The position numbers were made by a program, and so were the translations under genes. 26,613 nucleotides of DNA, taken from the IMG/VR virus record IMGVR_UViG_3300031830_000005, positions 1 through 26,613 of that record, one strand, 5' to 3'. This DNA comes from a virus. The notes beneath the pieces are model-generated. The model was not told where the DNA came from and ran no database searches. It was given only the letters and a program-made list of their open reading frames with translations. The first letter of the stretch is position 1; each line of letters starts with the position of its first letter. Below are positions 19,451-26,613 of the stretch, piece by piece.

Positions 19451-21086
19451 AATCAGTCGTTCCTATTCTATAGTGAGTGTATTCCGCGATACCGCTTGCA
19501 AGCTCGACGTTGTAGCCAAGCATATAGCCGTAACCGTTACTGCGTCCAAGATGAGACATGTAATCATGGTCTTGCATCTTGTACGTGCGGAGCTCCGCTG
19601 ACGTCTGTCCCATCAACGCAACGACAGAGCGAGCCACTACGTTGCGAAGCGAGTACTCATCAGCGCCAGCAAGAAAGTAGGTTGTGTTGTCGCTCGGCGA
19701 AATCGAAGTCGTCGGATTGATTATCAGCCCGTGCTTGCTGATTACTTGATTGACGTGCTGGCTGGCATCAACGTAAGGCGCAATCAACCATGCACGTATC
19801 AATCGCCCACCGCTCAACACGTACACGTTGCGCAAGCCTTCGTAGTCTATGTCTTGAGGAGTCGCTCGCCACTCGTTAGCGTGATCCATACGGAGATAGT
19901 TCTTACCATACGGCACGATGTTGTAGAATGCAAGTCTTACCCCGTAATCGTTGTAGCGGTTATCACGTCGAATCGTGTACTCTTTGATTCGCTCGTGTCC
20001 CCAACGGTCGGCGGTCACTGTGCAGGATGAAATCACGTTGGCAAATAACTTGCGCGAGACAAGAGCAGCAGATGAATAGTTCGCCGATAGTTGCTCAAAA
20101 TCAAAATACGGATACATGATAAAACGAACAGTGTTTCCAATGAAACGTAACACTGCTCGTTGAAGTAGTGACTCTGCTATCTCCTTGATTGCTTCACGCA
20201 ACGAGCCGCAACGATTGATGTATGCTGATAGCCCCCAGTATTTTCGTTTAGGGTCACTTGTGTCGTAATCGGTTGGAATGTAAACTTTATCTAATGGTTG
20301 GCTGATTAGTGTACCATTATTATTGATGAAGATCCCAATCCACCAAGTGTTTAATGTTTGTCCGATCAATAAAAACGGTGGAAACGTGTTCATCAATTTG
20401 TTGACAATTGCTTCTGTGAACGATTGGAATGTAAACTGCCAACGTGTATAGTTATAATTGCCGCCCGGTCCCCAATGCCGAATTTCCTTGATGGGCTTAT
20501 CAATAAAATTCCCAATTGTAAAGTAGCCAATGATATAGTTCGCATTTCTATGTATCTCATACACGTCGTCGATGTTGGTGATGCGATGTGCTGACGATTG
20601 TGCAATCACTGCGTTGTAGTAGTCTTCACCCGTGCACTCGCTCGCCGCCCAATGAGCAGCCTCATCTATCACGAGCCTTGTACTATCGTCCTTGATCAAG
20701 TCAACTTCAAGCCTTGCATTGACAACGCCTGTCCATAACGATTCGGTGTCATCATAATCAGAGTAAGGTTCACGACGGAACACTTGCTTACCTGCGATAA
20801 TAGATGGTATCTCTCGAGTTATCCTCACAAGCACTGGACCGCTTTGTAGCATTGCCAACAAGTCACCGAACGACTGTGAACGCACGTTGAGAGAGAGCTC
20901 CAATTGCGGGACTCTCTCAAGTCCAATCATCGACTCGAATCCAGCTGTGAGCTTGGTCTTGGTGGGGTCGATGATGTCATACGACATGCGCTCGTACGTA
21001 TAGCTCGTCGCACCCGCTGGGAAGAACCCAATGCACACACGTCCCCACAATCGTGATGGATGGTCTGTCCATAGACACGTTGCCAT
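19440..21086 (-). CDS. Putative tail hub/tip (tail-associated) protein
   Basis: This 548-residue protein lies two genes downstream of the tape measure, where the siphophage hub/tail-associated protein is expected. It is rich in aromatic residues and mixed alpha/beta. Residues 1-120 have strand patterns suiting a hub ring (Gly-Phe-Phe-Pro-Ala-Gly-Ala-Thr-Ser-Tyr). No lysozyme, peptidase or glycosidase motif is seen, so it may lack a lytic domain. It follows the distal tail gene by 1 base and overlaps the next by 11. No family was recognised; the call is by order and size. Confidence 0.5.
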   Translation of the reverse strand: MATCLWTDHPSRLWGRVCIGFFPAGATSYTYERMSYDIIDPTKTKLTAGFESMIGLERVPQLELSLNVRSQSFGDLLAMLQSGPVLVRITREIPSIIAGKQVFRREPYSDYDDTESLWTGVVNARLEVDLIKDDSTRLVIDEAAHWAASECTGEDYYNAVIAQSSAHRITNIDDVYEIHRNANYIIGYFTIGNFIDKPIKEIRHWGPGGNYNYTRWQFTFQSFTEAIVNKLMNTFPPFLLIGQTLNTWWIGIFINNNGTLISQPLDKVYIPTDYDTSDPKRKYWGLSAYINRCGSLREAIKEIAESLLQRAVLRFIGNTVRFIMYPYFDFEQLSANYSSAALVSRKLFANVISSCTVTADRWGHERIKEYTIRRDNRYNDYGVRLAFYNIVPYGKNYLRMDHANEWRATPQDIDYEGLRNVYVLSGGRLIRAWLIAPYVDASQHVNQVISKHGLIINPTTSISPSDNTTYFLAGADEYSLRNVVARSVVALMGQTSAELRTYKMQDHDYMSHLGRSNGYGYMLGYNVELASGIAEYTHYRIGTTDYAD

Positions 21087-21087
21087 A

Positions 21088-21546
21088 CTACCACTGCGTG
21101 AAATAGAGTTTCACACGCAAGTACTTCACGCCCGTTTGGTGTTTATGCTCGTGCTCAAGCGCCGCGATTCTGACTGCCCACCACTTTGAGGGGTCGCGTG
21201 AGTTCCACCACGCTGGATAGTTACCGTTCCGAACGTAGTACCAATAATAGGAAGTGAGGTAATCCATCAACGCTTGCCTCGCAGAATCATCGTTAGGGAA
21301 GTGATACGGCAGCACATGGAGCGTCATCTCATCAACGTATTCGCCAGCTGCGATTGCAATTCCATCATCAATAATGTTGGCTTCGGTGTTGAGCGTGCGC
21401 TGAGGATTGGCGGCATAGACGAGCATGTCTTGCTGATACGCAGCACTGGAGCCGATGAGCGTTTGAATCGTCGAATTATCGACAGCTCCAGCCGTGTCAG
21501 TCTGTATGTATGCATTTGTTGCGACGAGCTTCAAAGTCCAACTCAT
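21088..21546 (-). CDS. Putative distal tail protein
   Basis: The protein has 152 residues from the ATG overlapping the tape measure stop (ATGA at 21543-21546); a longer frame to 21594 is unlikely because it lies within the tape measure gene. It begins Ser-Trp-Thr-Leu-Lys-Leu-Val-Ala-Thr and has beta strands, with a Trp/Tyr-rich second half (Tyr-Tyr-Trp-Tyr-Tyr-Val-Arg; Trp-Trp-Asn-Ser). Being first after the tape measure, it fits the distal tail (Dit-like) slot that joins tube and tip. No motif confirms this. Confidence 0.55.
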   Translation of the reverse strand: MSWTLKLVATNAYIQTDTAGAVDNSTIQTLIGSSAAYQQDMLVYAANPQRTLNTEANIIDDGIAIAAGEYVDEMTLHVLPYHFPNDDSARQALMDYLTSYYWYYVRNGNYPAWWNSRDPSKWWAVRIAALEHEHKHQTGVKYLRVKLYFTQW

Positions 21547-24500
21547 GACGCCATCCTCGCACGTAGTGCAACCGACCGTTGCGCAGCAATCCAATCGCCT
21601 TTTGCGCGCACTTGCAGAGCGCCTGTGAGCTCAACTCTTACTTGCTGTACAGTGGGAACCATCACGACCGATGGAGAGTATGTTCCCTTATTCATTGCAT
21701 CAAGGATTTCACGGTAGCGCTCAGCATACGGGTAACGTATGACATATTCACGATGGTGCACAACACCTGCAACGTCTTGTGTGCTGCCATAACCCGTAAA
21801 CCCACCAGACGCAAACCCACGTTGTAATGCTGCACGAGCAGCCGCGAACAAGGTCTTGAGCAAGGCAACGAGAACACCAGCAGTCCCGAAGCCAATGATA
21901 CCTTTGGTGCCAATCTCAGCGCCAGTTGCTCCAGCAATCCACGCAGGGAGCATCGCTTCGAGCAAGTCAATCAATGCGCTCGCAATCGCTCGATTGAATG
22001 ACTTCATGCCCTCTTGAGCGTCGCGCCCGACCTCTACAAATGCAGCACCGAACGCGTTAGTCAGTGATGTCAAAAACGAATCACTCGTGCGTAGCATCTC
22101 TGTGTTGAGCTGTTGCCAGCGCTGCGCTTCTGTGTCCATCAACTGCTGGCGCAGTGCCGCGTAACGCTCACGGATGGCGTAAATAGTCTCTTCCCCAGCT
22201 TGTACTAATTGCGCTTTGCGCAACCATTCTTGCTCTTCCTCATCGAGCCGTCGCAGTCGCTCCTGTCGCTCACGCTCTGCCTCATCACTGATTGCAGCAA
22301 GCTGCACATCTCGCCTTAGCTTGGCACCTTCTGCTGTCTTCTCAACGAGCTGCTTGTTGAACTTGTCGTAGCTCGATAGCACCTTTTCGAGCGCCGACTT
22401 GACAACGTTAGCCTCATCACTTCCTACTCTTAGCGATTGCAATCGTGCTCGAAGGTCTTCGATTGTGCGCTCATACTTGCTTCGCAGCGCGTCAATGGCA
22501 GCGTTATCAAGTGCTACCTCGATAGTCACGTCTGATAGTTTGGAGAGCTCCTCTGATACTGCATCAAGCTCACGCTTTGCACTTTCTACGTTTGCGCGAA
22601 TCTCTAACTCTTGCGATTGTTGACGCAGCTTGATTACTTCGTTGAGGAGAGATAACGCTTCACTCTTTGCCTTCGATAGTGCTTCTTGGTACTTCTTTTT
22701 AGCTTCCGCCGCCTTACCAGCATTATCCGCCGTCTCATCTTCAGCATCAGCGACCGCCTGCATCTCCTGTTGTGCCTTGACGACGATGGGATTCGCCTTC
22801 GCAATCTCCTCTGCCCATTGCTTAGCCGCATCAACACTAAGTTGTAGAGGGTCGGCGAGCATCTTACGAATAGCACTTTCAATCCCCGCCGTCCGTGCGA
22901 ATGAGAGGAGTCGCTGCTGCAGTAGGTCAAGCTGAATACGTGCTGCCTCTAACTGTGTCTGCGTGTCAGGAGAGATTATGCCACGATTGAGTGATGATTG
23001 CTTAGCGGCAAGGTCAACGTATTGCTTGACGGCATCAACGTATTGTTTTGCTCTTTGCGCTACCGCATCTAACTGTGCAGCAAGTGCTGCATAATCAGTA
23101 CTTGCTTTCTTGACTTCACTTGCTGCTGTCTTCGTCGCTTCGGCAACCTGCTGTTGTGACTGTGCAACTTGCTCGCTCTTCTTCGCGGTGTCGTCTTGCC
23201 CACCGATTAGTTTTTTGAGCCAATTGTAGAGCGACACGAATGAGTCAATCACCGACTGCACGTAGTTTTTGAGCGCCAAGAAAATCCCCTGCAGTACCGT
23301 TGATTTGTTGACCAGTTCAACGATGAAATTGACGACCGCTTTAATTGCATTCCACAACATCGTGTAGTAAGAGATTACCAATCGTATAGCCCCACCAACG
23401 ATTAGCCCGACAAACCTTGCGACCGCCGATACAATCGAAGACAGAACGGAGAACACGGTCTTGAGCACATCTGCTAATGTGCCGAAAATGTTAACGCCTC
23501 CACCGAGACCACTAAAAGCATCTTGCAACCCTTGAATCAGCCCCCTCAACGTACCGATAATAAGACTGTTGAGCCCCGCGAACCACGCAATGAGCGGTTG
23601 TAGGATTGTCACAATCGCTGATGCGACATCTTGCACAATTTTCACGATGCCATTCAAGTCTGTCCCTAAACCACCGAATGCGCTTGTAATCATATTCGCA
23701 ACCCTCAACACCTGACTCCCCAGCGCTTCCAATACAAGACCAGCTGCTGTCTTGAGCCGTTCGAGTAACTCTCCCATCGTTGCCATGCGTGTCTCTGCCT
23801 GCTTCAGCGCTGCACCTTGTGCACCAGACTCGATACGCTTCTGGAGCTCTCGGATTTTGTCGAGGTTATTCAGCAGACCGCCTGCTGCTGCAAGATTCTC
23901 TTTCCCGAACACACGCACGAGTAGAGCACTACGCTCTGCGTCAGAACCGAGCTTCTGAAGTCCATCTTGCAATAGCTGCAATGTGTCAGCGATACCTTTC
24001 TCGCTTAGCGATTTCCCGAGCTCTGCAGAGGATAGACCAATTGAGTTGAGTGCTTTCTCGGCTGCACTACTTGTCTTGACAAGTGACGTGAGTACGTTGC
24101 GAAGTCCAACACCTGCCTCTGCTCCACTTTTACCTGCAAACGCAAGCCCCTCAAGCGCTGCCGCAACTTGTGTCGAGGATAGGTTGAGCTGCTTAGCAGT
24201 TGATCCCACTTGGAGATAAGACTCTGCAAGCGCTGAGGTTTCCGCTGCCCCTTCCTGTGCTGCCTTTGCCAACACATCCATCAACTCTCCACTTGCACGC
24301 AATACTTCGTTGGCGTCGCTTGTGTTGACGCCTACTTGCAACATGACGTCCATCAATTGTTGACCAGCCGTTGCTGCATCTTGCCCCGTTGCTTTCGCGA
24401 AGATGTTGACGTTCTCGATGAAGCCCGCAAACTGTTCTTGGCTCTTTGCAAGGTCGGGACCCAATTTCGAGAGCGCTATTGACATCAAGTCAAGCTGCGA

Positions 24501-24947
24501 CGTTGCATCTCCGCCGAAGCGCAATGCAATCTCCTTCGCCTTGTCACCGAGCGCTTCAAGCTCGTCTCCACTGATGCCTGTGATGACACTTAAGTTGGCT
24601 AAGCCCTTCTCGAATTCCAGCGCTCGACGTGTTCCCTCCACCAGTGCCCCGCCCAATGCAGTAACCGCTGCAATCGCTGCTCCAGCAGGATTGACAAGCG
24701 TGCCTAAATTCTTGGCGACTTCTCCGATAACACCACTACCAACGTTGCTGAATCCTTCCTGGAATTTGCTTTTGATGTCGGCGATACCCTTGCCAAATTC
24801 TTGCTTGACGGTTGCAAGGTTGAGCGATGGCACAATGCGTGCATCCTTCTGCGCGGCGTGCAATGACTTACGCACAGACTCAATCGCAGCCTGTGCGCTC
24901 TTTACGTCTGCCTCAATCTTGAGGATAAGTTCCGCTGCTGTTGCCAT
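21543..24947 (-). CDS. Tail tape measure protein
   Basis: This 1134-residue protein is the longest in the genome. Large parts are heptad-like coiled coil (residues ~1-50, ~330-400, ~640-960) rich in Ala, Gln, Glu and Lys, with a central hydrophobic region (~430-590) holding several possible membrane segments (Gly-Gly-Val-Asn-Ile-Phe-Gly and Leu-Ile-Val-Gly-Gly-Ala-Ile-Arg-Leu areas). Residues 100-330 match the conserved tape-measure core with Gly-Leu-Ala-Phe-Ala-Gly-Lys-Ser-Gly-Ala-Glu-Ala-Gly-Val-Gly-Leu. It sets tail length and helps eject DNA. Using the usual ~0.15 nm per residue, the tail would be roughly 170 nm. It starts 2 bases after the chaperone T stop. Confidence 0.92.
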   Translation of the reverse strand: MATAAELILKIEADVKSAQAAIESVRKSLHAAQKDARIVPSLNLATVKQEFGKGIADIKSKFQEGFSNVGSGVIGEVAKNLGTLVNPAGAAIAAVTALGGALVEGTRRALEFEKGLANLSVITGISGDELEALGDKAKEIALRFGGDATSQLDLMSIALSKLGPDLAKSQEQFAGFIENVNIFAKATGQDAATAGQQLMDVMLQVGVNTSDANEVLRASGELMDVLAKAAQEGAAETSALAESYLQVGSTAKQLNLSSTQVAAALEGLAFAGKSGAEAGVGLRNVLTSLVKTSSAAEKALNSIGLSSAELGKSLSEKGIADTLQLLQDGLQKLGSDAERSALLVRVFGKENLAAAGGLLNNLDKIRELQKRIESGAQGAALKQAETRMATMGELLERLKTAAGLVLEALGSQVLRVANMITSAFGGLGTDLNGIVKIVQDVASAIVTILQPLIAWFAGLNSLIIGTLRGLIQGLQDAFSGLGGGVNIFGTLADVLKTVFSVLSSIVSAVARFVGLIVGGAIRLVISYYTMLWNAIKAVVNFIVELVNKSTVLQGIFLALKNYVQSVIDSFVSLYNWLKKLIGGQDDTAKKSEQVAQSQQQVAEATKTAASEVKKASTDYAALAAQLDAVAQRAKQYVDAVKQYVDLAAKQSSLNRGIISPDTQTQLEAARIQLDLLQQRLLSFARTAGIESAIRKMLADPLQLSVDAAKQWAEEIAKANPIVVKAQQEMQAVADAEDETADNAGKAAEAKKKYQEALSKAKSEALSLLNEVIKLRQQSQELEIRANVESAKRELDAVSEELSKLSDVTIEVALDNAAIDALRSKYERTIEDLRARLQSLRVGSDEANVVKSALEKVLSSYDKFNKQLVEKTAEGAKLRRDVQLAAISDEAERERQERLRRLDEEEQEWLRKAQLVQAGEETIYAIRERYAALRQQLMDTEAQRWQQLNTEMLRTSDSFLTSLTNAFGAAFVEVGRDAQEGMKSFNRAIASALIDLLEAMLPAWIAGATGAEIGTKGIIGFGTAGVLVALLKTLFAAARAALQRGFASGGFTGYGSTQDVAGVVHHREYVIRYPYAERYREILDAMNKGTYSPSVVMVPTVQQVRVELTGALQVRAKGDWIAAQRSVALRARMAS

Positions 24948-24949
24948 CG

Positions 24950-25243
24950 CTACAAGTACTTTTCGTATGGGTTACGGGTCGGCTTTCGCCACGTTCGCGC
25001 CTTCACTACAAGCAGTAGGTCAATGCAATGCTTGTAGTCGTAATCGAGCACAGTCTCGAAATCAATGTGCAATGCCTCTGCTATCATCGCTGCCAATGCA
25101 TAACATCGTAGATGCTCTGGCAGTAAGTGCATCGCGCTTGTGTCCTCAAGCTCATCACCGTAGTCGTCAACATACTTGAGTGTTGCAAGGGGTTCTGTCC
25201 GATTTATGTGCAATTCGTAAGCATAAGCATCAGCGCAAGTATC
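24950..25243 (-). CDS. Tail assembly chaperone T extension (frameshift product G-T, allele B)
   Basis: This 97-residue extension is in the +1 frame relative to chaperone G and is open from a stop at 25259-25261 through the slip site to 24950, two bases before the tape measure. An independent start would have to be the TTG at 25211-25213 (87 residues), with no ribosome site. With a +1 (or -2) shift at T6-CGA, the G-T fusion would have 246 residues. The sequence contains Val-Asp-Asp-Tyr-Gly-Asp-Glu-Leu-Glu-Asp and an Asp-Tyr-Asp-Tyr-Lys-His helix. In lambda and many relatives the fused form binds the tape measure through T and the tube subunit by G. Confidence 0.68.
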   Translation of the reverse strand, partial: DTCADAYAYELHINRTEPLATLKYVDDYGDELEDTSAMHLLPEHLRCYALAAMIAEALHIDFETVLDYDYKHCIDLLLVVKARTWRKPTRNPYEKYL

Positions 25244-25691
25244 GAAAAAACTCCTCGACTATCTGAGCCACCTCATCGTATGGCGTCTCTTGCAATTCAT
25301 CCTCATCGAGCGTAACACCACACACGTCGCGTAAGAATTCAACGCCTGCCAAGTATGCCTGCTGCGTACGCGGGTAGTGCTGAATGGAGATGAGTAGCTT
25401 GACCAACTCAACATCACCGCTGATGATATCGAGAATCATGTCGCGCAACTCTTCAGCGTCATGCTGTTGAGCGTACTCTGTCAATGAACCGCTCGACGTG
25501 ATGAGATGGCTTAGGTCGTAGTCGCGCTTTTGCGCTTCGACCAACAGCCGCGCCAACACGTCGCCAGTCAGCGCATGCTCGCGTGCAATGTCCTGCAATC
25601 TATTGTACCACTGACGAAGCGTTGACTCATTTCGCAGCGTTAGTCGTGGGAGCGTTACCTCAATTGTGCGCTTTGGTGTTGTGAGCTTCAT
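25230..25691 (-). CDS. Tail assembly chaperone G-like protein (allele B)
   Basis: This is the complete second allele of the 153-residue chaperone, in its true position before the tape measure. It keeps the same length, start and C-terminal Phe-Phe-Arg-Tyr-Leu-Arg, and the slip site. Against allele A, about one base in ten differs but only four residues change, mostly conservative. It is presumably expressed both alone and as the 246-residue G-T fusion, in a ratio set by slippage and perhaps by the upstream RNA element. Confidence 0.77.
   Translation of the reverse strand: MKLTTPKRTIEVTLPRLTLRNESTLRQWYNRLQDIAREHALTGDVLARLLVEAQKRDYDLSHLITSSGSLTEYAQQHDAEELRDMILDIISGDVELVKLLISIQHYPRTQQAYLAGVEFLRDVCGVTLDEDELQETPYDEVAQIVEEFFRYLR
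25242..25250 (-). other. Putative +1 frameshift site TTTTTTCGA (allele B)
   Basis: Same nonamer as in allele A. Slipping from TTT to TTC changes the reading from Phe-Phe-Arg-Tyr to Phe-Phe-Asp-Thr-Cys-Ala and leads into the T frame. Confidence 0.58.
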
Positions 25692-25721
25692 TGTCTATTG
25701 TTGTGATTGTGAATAATAATA

Positions 25722-25803
25722 GTGCGCCGAGCTCTGCAGTGAAGTGGAAAGAGCTGAAAGGCATGTATGTATAACCAATAGCGGGCTACATTACTCGGCG
25801 CAC
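25722..25803 (-). promoter_or_regulatory. Structured RNA element between major tail protein and chaperone G (allele B)
   Basis: The 10-bp outer arms (25722-25731, 25794-25803) are unchanged from allele A. The inner stem is 25735-25739 with 25786-25790; its single change (G to A on the plus strand) leaves a U-G wobble in minus-strand RNA but a C-A mismatch in plus-strand RNA. Several loop bases differ, but the 20-nt motif is intact. Confidence 0.6.
25760..25779 (+). repeat. 20-nt repeat GGCATGTATGTATAACCAAT, allele B late copy
   Basis: Exact match to 633-652 and 14110-14129, with different bases immediately on both sides. Confidence 0.85.
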
Positions 25804-25811
25804 CATCATCG

Positions 25812-26357
25812 TTAGGCGTAGTGAACCTTGCCGAACTTGACGCTTCCAAGCCCGAACGTAATCTGTCCTGGCGTTGTAGCGATGCCTGTGTAATAGGTGG
25901 TCGGCACTGTCACCACTCCACCAGGTTCGACGCTGTTGAACGCGAGCTTCGGGCGATTGTACTTGTTGCCCTCCTGACTCCACGAGCCAGACGATGGGTC
26001 AATCTTGACGATTGCTGTATAGATTTTACGCGCTGTTCCAGAGAGCCCACCTTTGACGATGAGCAACAACGCATTGCCAGTAGGCGTGCTTGAGCTTTTG
26101 GAACCATCCTCAAATGTGATGGTCTCCACATCAGACGTCTGCGTAATGTCAACGTAGGTATCGATGAAGCTTTGCAAACCAGAATCGTCTTTGATGTGCT
26201 CGACATCAATCTTGTGCGACTCGGTAGCGTTGTAATCCACCTGCGTCTTGATTTGAGCGTCGCACGTGAACACAGGCGTCGATCCAATTGACGGTGTGGC
26301 ACCAAGTGTCGCAGTGTACACGACAAGGTAACGTCCGCCATGTAATACGCTTGGCAT
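25812..26357 (-). CDS. Putative major tail (tube) protein (allele B)
   Basis: This is the second allele of the 181-residue tube protein, with identical length. Differences from allele A include Ala/Pro at residue 2, Gly-Ala/Ser-Thr after Lys-Ser-Ser, Ala/Thr before Ala-Arg-Lys, Thr/Ser-Ala/Gly changes around Ile-Asp-Pro, and Arg-Ile/Lys-Val near the C-terminus. Changes cluster between residues 85 and 125, a likely exposed loop region. Otherwise as for 684-1229. Confidence 0.72.
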   Translation of the reverse strand: MPSVLHGGRYLVVYTATLGATPSIGSTPVFTCDAQIKTQVDYNATESHKIDVEHIKDDSGLQSFIDTYVDITQTSDVETITFEDGSKSSSTPTGNALLLIVKGGLSGTARKIYTAIVKIDPSSGSWSQEGNKYNRPKLAFNSVEPGGVVTVPTTYYTGIATTPGQITFGLGSVKFGKVHYA

Positions 26358-26366
26358 ATCTTGATC

Positions 26367-26613
26367 TCAATGATTGTGTAACATACTGAAATAGGCATCA
26401 AGATTACTCTGCATCACGTGCAAGTAGTGCTCACGCAGACTGGCGTCGTCCCAGCAGTCATCCAACGTCTGCGCTACACCACGTAAGTTGCGAAGCAACC
26501 GCTCGCGCTGCTTCTCACGTGTGCAAATGTAACCATGATGCTCGATAAGTATATTCGCTTTTGCAGTTGTCCAAGTTTCGATTTTCAACACTTCATGCAT
26601 GCGACCCACCCAT
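26367..26613 (-). CDS. Glycosyltransferase, C-terminal part (allele B, cut by window edge)
   Basis: This is the C-terminal ~81 residues of the GT2-like enzyme seen complete at 1239-1934, from the Trp-Val-Gly-Arg-Met-His-Glu motif to the stop. It is identical to allele A up to the last ~20 residues, where the ends diverge (Phe-Gly-Leu-Ser-Asn-Asn-Tyr versus Phe-Ser-Met-Leu-His-Asn-His). The catalytic Asp-x-Asp part lies beyond the window edge, not lost. Confidence 0.8.
   Translation of the reverse strand, partial: WVGRMHEVLKIETWTTAKANILIEHHGYICTREKQRERLLRNLRGVAQTLDDCWDDASLREHYLHVMQSNLDAYFSMLHNH

Larger units (their letters stand above)
25128..26613. repeat. Terminal overlap, allele B of the circular genome
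   Basis: This is the second reading of 1-1485, offset by 25127 bases at the start and 25128 at the end. The identical runs at its ends (25128-25253 and 26487-26613) are 126 and 127 bases long, like a k-mer-sized join. The substitutions in between are mostly third-position. Confidence 0.93.

Noticed and set aside
24403-25179. Plus-strand frame of 258 residues opposite the tape measure N-terminus
   Set aside because: Ala/Ser/Pro-rich shadow of the coiled-coil tape measure codons; no promoter or start signal.
24950-25213. Independent gene T starting at TTG
   Set aside because: Not excluded, but no ribosome site precedes it and the frame stays open through a conserved slip site, so the frameshift fusion is preferred.

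Overview
The window is essentially one complete, circularly mapping tailed-phage genome of about 25.13 kb. It has a long non-contractile (siphovirus-like) tail gene set and an HK97-type head. The last ~1.49 kb (25128-26613) is a second, slightly diverged reading of the first ~1.49 kb (1-1485). Each end of that overlap is about 126-127 identical bases, and most of the differences in between are silent. The likeliest explanation is a metagenomic circle linearised at a strain 'bubble', so the ends carry two alleles of the same tail genes. No integrase, transposase, tRNA, rRNA, CRISPR array, polymerase or helicase is visible. The host is probably in or near the Bacteroidota/Chlorobiota (FCB) group: three promoter-like sites carry the TAnnTTTG -7 box with a TTG 19-20 nt upstream, which is characteristic of that group. 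This host call is inference.

Layout. A 370-bp divergent control region (13775-14144) splits two transcription units. Rightward (+, 14145-17954) is a compact early operon: an unknown first gene, a strong hairpin, two small unknown genes, a RecT/Bet-like annealing protein, a YqaJ/lambda-Exo-type exonuclease, a SWIM zinc-finger protein, a Holliday-junction-resolvase-like nuclease and a small HTH protein. Leftward (-) runs one long series, 13774 down to 1 and, around the circle, 25127 down to 17949: a putative replication/regulatory protein, three fibre-like proteins, small terminase, ParB-like protein, C5 cytosine methyltransferase, large terminase, lysis genes, a portal-MuF fusion, prohead protease, major capsid protein, connectors, a glycosyltransferase, major tail protein, tail assembly chaperones G and G-T, tape measure, distal tail proteins and a metallophosphoesterase. 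The two units meet tail to tail with a 6-bp stop-codon overlap.

Most neighbouring genes touch or overlap, often through ATGA, so translational coupling is probably widespread. Unusual points are: lysis genes between terminase and portal; fibre genes upstream of the terminase; a methyltransferase and ParB protein between the terminase subunits; a GT2 glycosyltransferase next to the major tail protein; and a SWIM protein in the recombination operon.

The most intriguing non-coding signal is a ~81-nt stem-loop between the major tail protein and chaperone genes. It is conserved in both alleles, with a U-G wobble that pairs only in the late-strand RNA. Its loop contains a 20-nt sequence perfectly complementary to the leader of the early mRNA. 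A late-to-early antisense RNA switch, or a shared protein-binding site, is a testable idea. Five early genes also share a nearly invariant 9-nt block (GGTSYAGYC) directly abutting the ATG.
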